Below, piece by piece: positions 1 to 6,852 of a DNA stretch of 14,624 bases. Under the pieces are notes generated by a model. It had not been told where the DNA came from. It saw only the letters and a program-made list of their open reading frames with translations, and did no database searches. Within the stretch, counting starts at the first letter, position 1. Each line of letters opens with the position of its first letter. The position numbers and the translations under genes were made by a program. The DNA comes from JALVIU01 sp964462295 (GTDB lineage: Bacteria; Atribacterota; JALVIU01), in NCBI GenBank assembly GCA_964462295.1, contig CAYWXH010000037.1, positions 1 to 14,624 on the forward strand. The letters are read 5' to 3'.

Positions 1-29
1 TTTTTGTCCCGACGCGGCAATCTCTGGTA
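1..29. repeat. Partial copy of a GC-rich dispersed repeat (left edge)
   Basis: These 29 bases are identical to 14590-14618 in the same orientation and then diverge (A versus C at the next base). They hold the right arm of the repeat (CGACGCGGCAATCTC); the left arm, TCATTGCGAGGAG at the other end of the window, lies off the edge here. From memory, non-coding elements of the type CATTGCGAGGAG...GGCAATCTC are scattered in many bacterial genomes. The base composition is clearly more GC-rich than the neighbouring genes. Confidence 0.8.
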
Positions 30-34
30 ATTAG

Positions 35-77
35 TACTATCCGAGAAATTTATTATTCCGAAATTTTTCAGATAGTA
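35..77. other. Long imperfect inverted repeat (hairpin) upstream of the flippase gene
   Basis: TACTATC (35-41) pairs with GATAGTA (71-77), one C/A mismatch follows, then GAGAAATTT (43-51) pairs with AAATTTTTC (61-69) including one G-T pair. This gives about 17 stem positions around a 9-base loop (52-60). It ends one base short of the extended -10 promoter at 78-86 and covers the place where a -35 box would lie. There is no T-run after it on the + strand, so it is not an ordinary rightward terminator. It could be an operator, a small mobile remnant, or a structure at the end of an upstream transcript. Confidence 0.7.
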
Positions 78-86
78 TGATATAAT
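78..86 (+). promoter_or_regulatory. Extended -10 promoter for the flippase-like gene
   Basis: TGATATAAT is a perfect extended -10 element (TG-n-TATAAT). No good -35 box is seen 16-18 bp upstream, where the hairpin arm lies. Transcription would start near 93. The ribosome binding site AAAGGAGAT lies just before the ATG at 114. Confidence 0.65.
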
Positions 87-113
87 AGGGAGGAAATTTA
101 AAAGGAGATAAAT

Positions 114-1154
114 ATGAATAAAGATATAGATATAAGAAAAGAGTTTGATAGGGAAGCTATAAAGAAGGGTCTTATCACCACACTTTCCATAAGTGTCATA
201 ATAGTAGTTGCTATTATGCTTTTTACCTTTGGTCCAAAGACCTTCTCCTCTTTGTCAAAGATTAGGTTTAGCTATCTTCTTGTCTCTCTACTTCTTCTTA
301 TTATCTCTTGGTATATAGAATCCTTAAGGATCATTTCCACCATTAAGGCAGTAACCTATAAAGATGTAAAATTTGGTATAAATGAAGGAGTTGAACTTTA
401 CCTTGCAAATGCCTTTCTCTCAGGGGTAACCCCATTTACATCAGGTGGGTGGCCACTTCAGATCTATTATTTTACGAGAAAGGGTCTTTCCTTAGGTGAG
501 GCAACAATGATACCTGCAGTGAGAAGCTTAGTAAAAACGGTTATTTTTGGGGCACTATCTCCTTTTTTGTTTATAATCTTTAAAAGAGAACTTAATACAT
601 ACTATAAATTTCCTGATTTTGTGATATATATAGGTCTTTTTCTTTCTATTCTTTTAGTTATAGGATTTCTTCTTATGGCAAGATATCCATATTTTACTAG
701 AAAAATACTTATGCGACTTCTTATAAACCAGAGTATAAGGAGGAAAAAATTACTAAGAAAAAGTATAATTCTTATAGTTAAAGAGCTTGTCAATTTTCAG
801 ACAAGTGGTAAGGTCCTTTTAAAAAGATGGGGTTATTCCCTCTGGATTGTTATACTCACTATATTGTTTTGGGCTATACAGTTTGTCATCCCTGTACTTA
901 TTCTTAAAGGGTTATCAGGTTCTGCGCCCATAAAAGAGATGATAATTGCACAGGTAATACTTAACTTTGTTGTTCCATTTTCTCCTACTCCTGGTGGAAG
1001 TGGTGCGGCAGAACTGGGTTTTGCAGGTATATTTTCCCCCTTTGTACCTAAGTACCTATTGGGTGCATTTACCACACTTTGGAGGTTTGCAACATTTTAT
1101 GTAACACTTATTGTAGGTGGCATCTATTTTTATAAAATTTTAAGAAGATTTTAA
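114..1154 (+). CDS. Flippase-like membrane protein, lysylphosphatidylglycerol synthase TM (UPF0104/YbhN) family
   Basis: This is a 346-residue polytopic inner-membrane protein. After a charged N-terminus (about 1-18) there are roughly eight hydrophobic segments, the first near 19-40 and the last near 318-340. Two signatures fit the family: a loop around 99-130 with NAFLSG..P...GGWP and G.S..EA, and VPFSPTPGGSGAAELG at 287-302, the P.PGG.G..E motif. The family is the membrane half of MprF and includes stand-alone relatives thought to move lipid-linked substrates across the membrane. The soluble aminoacyl-transfer domain of MprF is absent, so this is not a complete lysyl-PG synthase, and the substrate cannot be named. 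The ATG is set by the strong Shine-Dalgarno sequence 5-12 bases upstream. Its end lies only 7 bp from the end of the convergent V4R-like gene. Confidence 0.85.
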   Translation: MNKDIDIRKEFDREAIKKGLITTLSISVIIVVAIMLFTFGPKTFSSLSKIRFSYLLVSLLLLIISWYIESLRIISTIKAVTYKDVKFGINEGVELYLANAFLSGVTPFTSGGWPLQIYYFTRKGLSLGEATMIPAVRSLVKTVIFGALSPFLFIIFKRELNTYYKFPDFVIYIGLFLSILLVIGFLLMARYPYFTRKILMRLLINQSIRRKKLLRKSIILIVKELVNFQTSGKVLLKRWGYSLWIVILTILFWAIQFVIPVLILKGLSGSAPIKEMIIAQVILNFVVPFSPTPGGSGAAELGFAGIFSPFVPKYLLGAFTTLWRFATFYVTLIVGGIYFYKILRRF

Positions 1155-1161
1155 GCCTTAT

Positions 1162-1740
1162 TTACCATGTAATTATATATGTACAAGCTTTATCTCCTCT
1201 TTTTCTGCAGGCATTTTCTTCATGTGTTATTTTTACCGTTTTTCCTTGAGGCCTAAATTTATTTGCCACCGCCTCTATGATTCCCATATCAAAATCACAA
1301 GGATATGGACTGTCACAGATAATTTTTGCACTATGGTCATCTATTTTCTCAAATCTATAGTGGCCTATACCCTCTTCTATTTTTCCTGTATCTGGGTCAA
1401 ATAGTGGTTTACCGTTTTTCCTGTGATTTATGTGGTATGCTATATCGATTGAGGCCAAAGCACTTTCTATATCTTTTATACCAGATGGCCACTTTGCACT
1501 TTTGGGTATATTCTTCCCCATCTGTCTTACAACTTTGTCACCTAACTTCTCAGAGATTACTTTGAAGGCATTAAGGTAAGATTGTGCAGGATACCATTCA
1601 TCAGGTTGTATATCATTAATACCATGTGATGAAAGTATCTCTATAGCCTTTTTCTTAAATACTCCCATCCCATTGACAAAGGCTAATATAGTGGCACCAT
1701 TTACTTCTATCTTTTGCACCTCAAACCTATATTGTTCCAT
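1162..1740 (-). CDS. V4R (4-vinyl reductase)-like small cytosolic protein
   Basis: This 192-residue protein is soluble, with no signal peptide or membrane segment. Its C-terminus, from about 127 to 190, carries YRF.....AKIICDSPYPCDFDMGIIEAVAN and ends in C178-RKRGDKA-C186-TYII. The spaced cysteines around GD before a final beta strand are typical of V4R domains, a small-molecule or metal-binding fold related to H-NOX and to the bacteriochlorophyll protein BchJ. Cys148 is a third candidate ligand. The N-terminal half (about 1-100) is helical and unrecognised. V4R proteins often accompany regulators or methanogenesis and aromatic degradation genes; here it stands alone, divergent from an MFS transporter with its own promoter, so the role is open. 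The start is supported by GGAGG on the - strand 9-13 bases upstream. It could equally be named a conserved hypothetical protein with a V4R-like end. Confidence 0.6.
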   Translation of the reverse strand: MEQYRFEVQKIEVNGATILAFVNGMGVFKKKAIEILSSHGINDIQPDEWYPAQSYLNAFKVISEKLGDKVVRQMGKNIPKSAKWPSGIKDIESALASIDIAYHINHRKNGKPLFDPDTGKIEEGIGHYRFEKIDDHSAKIICDSPYPCDFDMGIIEAVANKFRPQGKTVKITHEENACRKRGDKACTYIITW

Positions 1741-1766
1741 GGCTCTCCCTCCTTCTTTACACCCAT

Positions 1767-1795
1767 ATTATATCTCTATCTACAAAATATTTCAA
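1767..1795 (-). promoter_or_regulatory. Sigma-70 promoter of the V4R-like gene
   Basis: Reading leftward, TTGAAA (1795-1790) is followed by 17 bp and then a perfect TATAAT (1772-1767). The predicted transcript starts near 1760 and would carry the AAGGAGG ribosome binding site before the ATG at 1740. Confidence 0.75.
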
Positions 1796-1824
1796 GGATG
1801 TATATCTATGTTAAAATTTTTTCG

Positions 1825-1853
1825 TAGACATATTCATAAATTCAGTATATAAT
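1825..1853 (+). promoter_or_regulatory. Sigma-70 promoter of the MFS transporter gene
   Basis: TAGACA (1825-1830), a 17-bp spacer and TATAAT (1848-1853). The predicted start near 1860 falls within AAGGAGG (1858-1864), so the ribosome binding site would sit at the very 5' end of the transcript. It is divergent from the promoter at 1767-1795. Confidence 0.75.
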
Positions 1854-1875
1854 ATCCAAGGAGGATAGATAATAA

Positions 1876-3132
1876 ATGAGAAAAGAAGAGATATATAGAT
1901 ACAATTTTTTTTATGGAGTTTTCGAGATAGTCTTTTTTATTATAGCCATTACATTTGTAGATCCATCTACTATACTACCCCTTTTTGCCACACTTATCTC
2001 TGGTTCCCCTATTTTTATAGGGATAATTACCACTTTGTTTAATGGGGGTACCTTATTTCCCCAGATATTTTTCTATAGATATGTAGAAAGGAGAGAAAGG
2101 AAAAAAGCACTTTTTATAAAACTTGCCCTATTTAGATCAAGTACATGGGCCATAATGGGTATATCTTTACTTTTATTTCCCGGAAATCATTTACTACTAA
2201 AATATGCCCTTCTCTTTGTAGTTTCTGCCTTTGCCCTCCTTATCAGTATAGAGGATATTGTTTGGGCTGATCTTATTTCAAAGATTGTTGACCCTAAAAA
2301 GAGGGGCTCTTTTATTGGGATGGGAAGTTTCTTAGGAAATATATTCGCTATAGGAATAGGTTTTTTTGTAAAATGGCTTCTTTCAGATAAAAGCCCTTTT
2401 AAATTTCCCTTCAATTTTTCCTTTATATTTTTTCTCACATCTTTCTTCTTCTTTATTTCTGTATTTTCTTTTTGGTTTGTCAAGGTGGCAGATGATAAGA
2501 TTTATGAAAAAGAGCAGGTATTTAGTCCCTTTAATGAGGTAATTCATCTACTTAAGACAAATCTAAATTTCTCAAGATATATATTGGTTAATTTTATATC
2601 AAATGCCTTTTTAATGTCTCTGCCTTTTTTCCTACTCTACGGAATGAAGATCTTTTCTTTGCCTGGAAAGGAAGTAGGTCTATTTATAGTCTCGCAAAAT
2701 GTTGGAAGGGCGCTCTTTACATACTTCTTCGGTTTAATGGGAGATAAGATGGGCCACAAAAGTGTTCTTGTCCTTTCTAATCTTTTGGCACTTTCTATAC
2801 TTGGAGTAGTGCTTTTTGCCCATAAGATTTCCATATGGTTTCCGGTAAAATATGTGTTTTATGTGATATTTCTCTTATCCGGTGCAGTATTGTCCGGAAA
2901 GTTTATAGGATCTGTAAATTATCTCCTTGCTATCGCACCTAAAGGAAAGGTCCCTGCCTTCAGGGGTATATCCAATTCCCTTATATCAGTATCCCTACTT
3001 ATCTTTCCCTCTGCAGGGGGTTTTATCCTTAAGTATCTCTCATATAAGACCCTATTTATCCTTACAGTATTTTTCCTTTTCATATCTACTTTTTTCTCTT
3101 TTACCTTAAAAAGGGATAGGGAGGTTTTATAG
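1876..3132 (+). CDS. Major facilitator superfamily (MFS) transporter
   Basis: This is a 418-residue integral membrane protein with about 12 hydrophobic segments in two halves separated by a charged stretch near 203-222, the usual length and shape for MFS. Family marks are the loop YVERRERKKAL near 69-79, DPKKRGSFIGMGSFLGN at 139-155, and GLMGDKMGHKSV at 286-297, a clear copy of the G..(D/S)..G.+ motif A between the first two helices of the second half. The substrate cannot be read from the sequence; efflux is a guess. The start is supported by AAGGAGG 11 bases upstream and by the promoter just before it. Its last 6 bp overlap the end of the convergent gene. Confidence 0.88.
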   Translation: MRKEEIYRYNFFYGVFEIVFFIIAITFVDPSTILPLFATLISGSPIFIGIITTLFNGGTLFPQIFFYRYVERRERKKALFIKLALFRSSTWAIMGISLLLFPGNHLLLKYALLFVVSAFALLISIEDIVWADLISKIVDPKKRGSFIGMGSFLGNIFAIGIGFFVKWLLSDKSPFKFPFNFSFIFFLTSFFFFISVFSFWFVKVADDKIYEKEQVFSPFNEVIHLLKTNLNFSRYILVNFISNAFLMSLPFFLLYGMKIFSLPGKEVGLFIVSQNVGRALFTYFFGLMGDKMGHKSVLVLSNLLALSILGVVLFAHKISIWFPVKYVFYVIFLLSGAVLSGKFIGSVNYLLAIAPKGKVPAFRGISNSLISVSLLIFPSAGGFILKYLSYKTLFILTVFFLFISTFFSFTLKRDREVL

Positions 3133-4578
3133 GACTTCCTCTATTCTCTTTAGACCTTCTCTGGTAAGGATAATCCGGAATCTCTTGTATCTTGTATCTT
3201 TTTCTGTGGTGAATTTTATTATCATATTTACATGATATACCCTTTGACCCCAAATTTTTTTGTAACCATTACCTGTGAGTATATATAGAGGCTTTTGGGG
3301 GTCATCCATCCTTTTTAAAAAAGGTGTTATATTAAATCTTATAATATCATCTATACCATTTATATCATATTCCTGATAATTTTTTTCTATATCTTTAGGA
3401 TATAATTTTATAAACTTCCTGTAATATATTATCTTCTCCCCTAATAGGTCATTTTCTATATTTGTAAATCTATCTCTATTTCTTATTTTTAAGATTTCTG
3501 GATTTATATTTTGCTCCTTTACAAAGGCAAATCTTTCTCTACATATACCTATTTTTTTCTCTCTTGGCACAAATATCTCTGTTTTATGGTCAAAGAAGTG
3601 TTTTCTTAGTTTTTTTGAAAAGTAAAGCCTTGTGAGCTCTTTTATTCTATCTTTAAACATATAACTTATAACAAGTGCTATAAATAGAGGAAAAGTATAC
3701 TGTCCATACTTTTTCTGGGTATAAAAGGCTACAAGGGTGGCAAAAACCATGGCAACTCCTGCGGCAAAACTATATAAAAGTTGTTCTATAACTTTTCCCT
3801 CTTTTTCGTAGTGTGTATCTAAAAATAGTACACTACTTGCAAACTTTTTCAGTACACCTTTTCTAAAAAGATATGTCTCATTATCTCTTTTTTCATCTGG
3901 GATTGAAGGGAAACCTTGGCGTTCTCTATACCCTAACTCATCTTTTATTATATCTAATAGTGCTTTTTTACACTCTTTTACCCTCTCCCCCAACCTTTCC
4001 ATAAGTTCATAAGTGAAGTCTTCTATGGAAAGGCTTATAAATTCGTCTCCCATAAGATATAAGGGAAAGATATTTTCAGAAAGTGTAGGTATATTTATCT
4101 CTCTTCGAATCTCTCTGTATATTTTAGATATCTCTTTTACACTTTTTACATATTCATCTACCAGCTGTATTAGCTCTTCTTTTTGATTTTTTTGCACGGT
4201 AAATAGTACATGATCCCTTAAGGCTTTTCTGAATATAGAAAGGAACATTTTTAGATAGTACTCCCATTTTGAAATATTCTTTGGGTTACCTTGTTCAACT
4301 AAGTTTTTTGTTACTTTTTTTAGTTTATACAAGGGACCTATACCTTCTTTATCTATGTTTTTTAGTGGAACTTCAGGAGTTTTGAGTCTAATATATGAAT
4401 GTATATCTGTATAGAACTGGTCTTTCTTGTAAGTGTATTTATTTATACCTAAGTTTATAGGCAAAAATAGATAAGTTTCAATATTATAATGATTTTGTTT
4501 TTTTGTTTTATCTAATTTGTAGGCAAGTTTTATTTCAAATTGATATTTATCGTGAATTTCGATATTTTCTTCTATCAT
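3127..4578 (-). CDS. Conserved hypothetical protein with a central two-helix membrane hairpin
   Basis: I do not recognise a named family for this 483-residue protein. About 260 N-terminal residues are soluble and highly charged, with segments like YLFLPINLGINKYTY (36-50) and FYTDIHSYIRLKTP (55-68); the latter feels like a conserved motif of uncharacterised bacterial proteins. Two hydrophobic segments follow at about 264-287 and 293-308 with a short YTQKKYGQYT turn, then a basic C-terminal region (309-483) ending KRFRIILTREGLKRIEEVL. This arrangement puts both large parts on the cytoplasmic side. There is no signal peptide. The ATG is supported by GAGGAGGT on the - strand (4587-4594). It is transcribed divergently from the Clp1-type kinase gene, from promoters whose -35 boxes form an inverted repeat, so shared control is possible. 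Confidence 0.75.
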   Translation of the reverse strand: MIEENIEIHDKYQFEIKLAYKLDKTKKQNHYNIETYLFLPINLGINKYTYKKDQFYTDIHSYIRLKTPEVPLKNIDKEGIGPLYKLKKVTKNLVEQGNPKNISKWEYYLKMFLSIFRKALRDHVLFTVQKNQKEELIQLVDEYVKSVKEISKIYREIRREINIPTLSENIFPLYLMGDEFISLSIEDFTYELMERLGERVKECKKALLDIIKDELGYRERQGFPSIPDEKRDNETYLFRKGVLKKFASSVLFLDTHYEKEGKVIEQLLYSFAAGVAMVFATLVAFYTQKKYGQYTFPLFIALVISYMFKDRIKELTRLYFSKKLRKHFFDHKTEIFVPREKKIGICRERFAFVKEQNINPEILKIRNRDRFTNIENDLLGEKIIYYRKFIKLYPKDIEKNYQEYDINGIDDIIRFNITPFLKRMDDPQKPLYILTGNGYKKIWGQRVYHVNMIIKFTTEKDTRYKRFRIILTREGLKRIEEVL

Positions 4579-4604
4579 AACCCAAGACCTCCTCTTTTCA
4601 ATGT

Positions 4605-4633
4605 AGTGTACATGAAACTTCTACTTTAGTCAA
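4605..4633 (-). promoter_or_regulatory. Sigma-70 promoter of the two-TM hypothetical gene
   Basis: Reading leftward, TTGACT (4633-4628), a 17-bp spacer and TACACT (4610-4605). The -10 box is weaker than those of the neighbours. Its -35 box is separated by only 2 bp from that of the divergent promoter. Confidence 0.55.
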
Positions 4634-4640
4634 CTTTGAC
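4629..4640. promoter_or_regulatory. Inverted repeat formed by back-to-back -35 boxes
   Basis: GTCAA-CT-TTGAC is a perfect 5-bp inverted repeat made by the two divergent -35 boxes. A protein bound here would block or link both promoters, but the symmetry may only reflect two good -35 boxes facing each other. Confidence 0.4.
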
Positions 4641-4664
4641 ATTTTTTGATTTGTATGTTATATT
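4636..4664 (+). promoter_or_regulatory. Sigma-70 promoter of the Clp1-type kinase gene
   Basis: A perfect TTGACA (4636-4641), a 17-bp spacer and TATATT (4659-4664) preceded by TGT, an extended -10. The predicted transcript starts near 4671, with AAGGAGG (4701-4707) 5 bases before the ATG at 4713. Confidence 0.8.
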
Positions 4665-4712
4665 ATCTTTAATGAGTGTAAATATAAATAGGGCAGGGAT
4701 AAGGAGGACAAA

Positions 4713-5774
4713 ATGGCTGAGAAGAGCTATGAATTAAGGAGTGATTACATAGAAATTGCAGAAAGGATTTCCAAGGCTACACCTGAGATAGTTATGTTTT
4801 TGGGCGGTGTAGATACAGGGAAAACTCATACTACCGTTTCATTCCTGAAGTATTTTGTACATCACGGAAAGAAGGTGGGCTACATAGATGCAGATATTGG
4901 CCAGTCAAATATCTCTGTCCCGGCAACTATCGGGTATGCAAAATTGGAAGGAAAGCTTGAAGATTTGGCAAAAGTAACACCTTCTAAGGTATATTTTGTA
5001 GGTTCTATCACACCCACAAGACACCTCTTACCTATTATAGTGGGGATAAAAAAGATGGTAGATGTGGCCAAAAGAGATGATGTGGATATAATAGTTATAG
5101 ATACCACAGGCATGGTAAAGGGTATAGGTGGTAGAGTGCTCAAAGAGTATATAGTAGAGCTTATTGCCCCTGCTACAGTTATTGCACTTTCAAGGGCTGG
5201 AGAGATCGACCATATCCTAAAGGTAATAGAGAAGAAAAATATTATACTTTATAAGTTTACATCATCTGAAAATGTCAGAACAAAAGATATGAAACAGAGA
5301 AAGTACAACAGAGAGAAAAAATTTAAAAGATACTTTGAAGGGGCAAAAGAGAGGGTTTTTGACCTTTCAAATTATGCACTTATTGGTACTTTCTATGGCT
5401 CAGGTCAAAAAATGGGAGAAGAAGAACTTGAAAAATTTTCCAAAGAAATCGGGAAAAAGATCATATATGGAGAGAAGATACCAGAGGGTGATTATCTTAT
5501 CTCTGATGAAAAGATTGTAGATACAGATAACTCTATAAATAGAATACTTATATCAGCATCCTGGTTTAAGGGGCTTTTAGTGGGACTTGTAAATAGAGAT
5601 GATTTCCTTGTCTCTATGGGTATTATAAAAGATTTTGATTTCTCTGAAGGTAAGCTCACCCTTCTTACCCCTATAGAGGATGATAAGCTCGATGAAGTAG
5701 TAACCCTAAGCTTTGGTGCGTTAAATCTTTCTCCTGGTGGAAGAGAGGTCGCCAAGACCTTAAGGCTTATTTAG
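4713..5774 (+). CDS. Clp1/Grc3-type polynucleotide 5'-hydroxyl kinase
   Basis: This 353-residue cytosolic P-loop protein is expected to move the gamma phosphate of ATP or GTP to the 5'-OH of RNA or DNA. The Walker A is GGVDTGKT at 31-38. D-A-D-I-G-Q-S at 59-65 is the DxDxGQ motif of the Clp1/Grc3/Nol9 family. VGSITPTRH (96-104) and IDTTGMVKGIGG (129-140) match the family's later conserved strand and lid-region motifs. The C-terminal part (about 215-353) resembles the small beta domain of the archaeal enzymes. The length is close to that of single-chain archaeal homologues and much shorter than eukaryotic Clp1. In archaea and eukaryotes these kinases act in RNA repair and processing; bacterial copies are less known. 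No RNA ligase, RtcB or phosphatase gene is nearby. Its last 8 bp overlap the convergent DUF362 gene. I am confident of the family but not of the physiological substrate. Confidence 0.85.
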   Translation: MAEKSYELRSDYIEIAERISKATPEIVMFLGGVDTGKTHTTVSFLKYFVHHGKKVGYIDADIGQSNISVPATIGYAKLEGKLEDLAKVTPSKVYFVGSITPTRHLLPIIVGIKKMVDVAKRDDVDIIVIDTTGMVKGIGGRVLKEYIVELIAPATVIALSRAGEIDHILKVIEKKNIILYKFTSSENVRTKDMKQRKYNREKKFKRYFEGAKERVFDLSNYALIGTFYGSGQKMGEEELEKFSKEIGKKIIYGEKIPEGDYLISDEKIVDTDNSINRILISASWFKGLLVGLVNRDDFLVSMGIIKDFDFSEGKLTLLTPIEDDKLDEVVTLSFGALNLSPGGREVAKTLRLI

Positions 5775-6852
5775 TAAATCTGTATTTTATACCATTTATG
5801 ATATCTTCTATTACTGTGGGGAGCGTGAGTGCCCCCACAGGGCAGTGCTCAATACACGAGTAACACGATATACATTTCTCTCTTGCAATTACGGGATAAG
5901 GTGTTAGGGTGATTGCACCTTCAGGACACACTTCTTTACAGTTTCCACATTTTATACACTTTTCTTTTATAAGCTTTGGTTTTAATGTTCCAAACTTGAA
6001 AAAATTATTGAATTTTTCTGGTATCAGATTACTAATACGAGAGGGTAGTTTGAAGTTGGGGATTACCTCAAAATCTCCCTCAATCTGATAGTTCATTTCC
6101 CCAAAACCCTTTTTATGTGCTATAACTGTGGTATCAATAATATCAGGTGGTATACCCATCATCTCAGAGACTACACTATCAATTGCTACAGGGTCCTCTC
6201 CCCATATTATCTTATTTAGTGGTCTTAGATGACCATGAGAAGGTCCTACACCCTCCATGGCAGTTAGCCCATCAACTATGATAAAATCAGGTGGTCTTAT
6301 GCTAAATACATCCACCAAGAGTCTTGAAAATTCTCTTCTGTTTGGAGCTACCGTATGTAAATAGGCCTTTTTACCCCCAGGAATGATTCCAAACATATTC
6401 TTTATAGCACATGTTATGCCTGTAAGCCCATGAGTTTTAAACCGAGGCACATCTATAACTATATCTGCATCAAGTACCGCTTTTGATATGGGAACCTCTT
6501 CCCCAACTTCAGAAAGCTTTACCATGGTCGAATCTGATATATTTACAAGATATCCTTTGCTTGCAGGACCTATTCCTGTTACCTTTCCTATCATGTCTAT
6601 ATGTGAATATAGGCTCCCTGGATTGTCTCCTATGGTGACTTTAGCCCCTCGTTTTATGAGAGAATCAGTGATGGCGGAGATCACAGTAGGGTGTGTAGTA
6701 ACACCCTTTTCTACAGGGAAAGGCCCTAATATATTTGGTTTTACCAGGACCTTTTTCCCAGAAAAGTTTATAGATGATGTGTCAAATGCGTTATCTATAA
6801 TCTTTTGGATATCTATTCTTTTTGTGCTTTCTATATATACCTTATGTTCCAT
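5767..6852 (-). CDS. DUF362 protein with two C-terminal 4Fe-4S clusters
   Basis: This is a 361-residue protein. The N-terminal DUF362 domain (about 1-260) shows KVLVKPNILG (34-43), TTHPTVI (52-58), GDNPGS (75-80), VPRFKTHGLTGITCAIKNMFG (135-155) and ED..AID (219-225), all typical of the family. The C-terminus is a bacterial ferredoxin module: C299, C302, C305 and C309-P, then C327, C330, C333 and C337-P, giving two CxxCxxCxxxCP clusters. The clusters point to electron transfer or an iron-sulfur-dependent reaction, but DUF362 has no settled biochemical role. No signal peptide is seen, so it is likely cytosolic. It starts inside the end of the MATE gene (11-bp overlap), so the two are probably co-transcribed and coupled; GGGAG precedes its ATG. 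Its end overlaps the Clp1-type kinase gene by 8 bp on the other strand. Confidence 0.88.
   Translation of the reverse strand: MEHKVYIESTKRIDIQKIIDNAFDTSSINFSGKKVLVKPNILGPFPVEKGVTTHPTVISAITDSLIKRGAKVTIGDNPGSLYSHIDMIGKVTGIGPASKGYLVNISDSTMVKLSEVGEEVPISKAVLDADIVIDVPRFKTHGLTGITCAIKNMFGIIPGGKKAYLHTVAPNRREFSRLLVDVFSIRPPDFIIVDGLTAMEGVGPSHGHLRPLNKIIWGEDPVAIDSVVSEMMGIPPDIIDTTVIAHKKGFGEMNYQIEGDFEVIPNFKLPSRISNLIPEKFNNFFKFGTLKPKLIKEKCIKCGNCKEVCPEGAITLTPYPVIAREKCISCYSCIEHCPVGALTLPTVIEDIINGIKYRFTK

Noticed and set aside
833..1075. Antisense open frames inside the real genes, such as this one
   Set aside because: They lie opposite well-supported genes, have no ribosome binding sites or family motifs, and contain low-complexity antisense translations.
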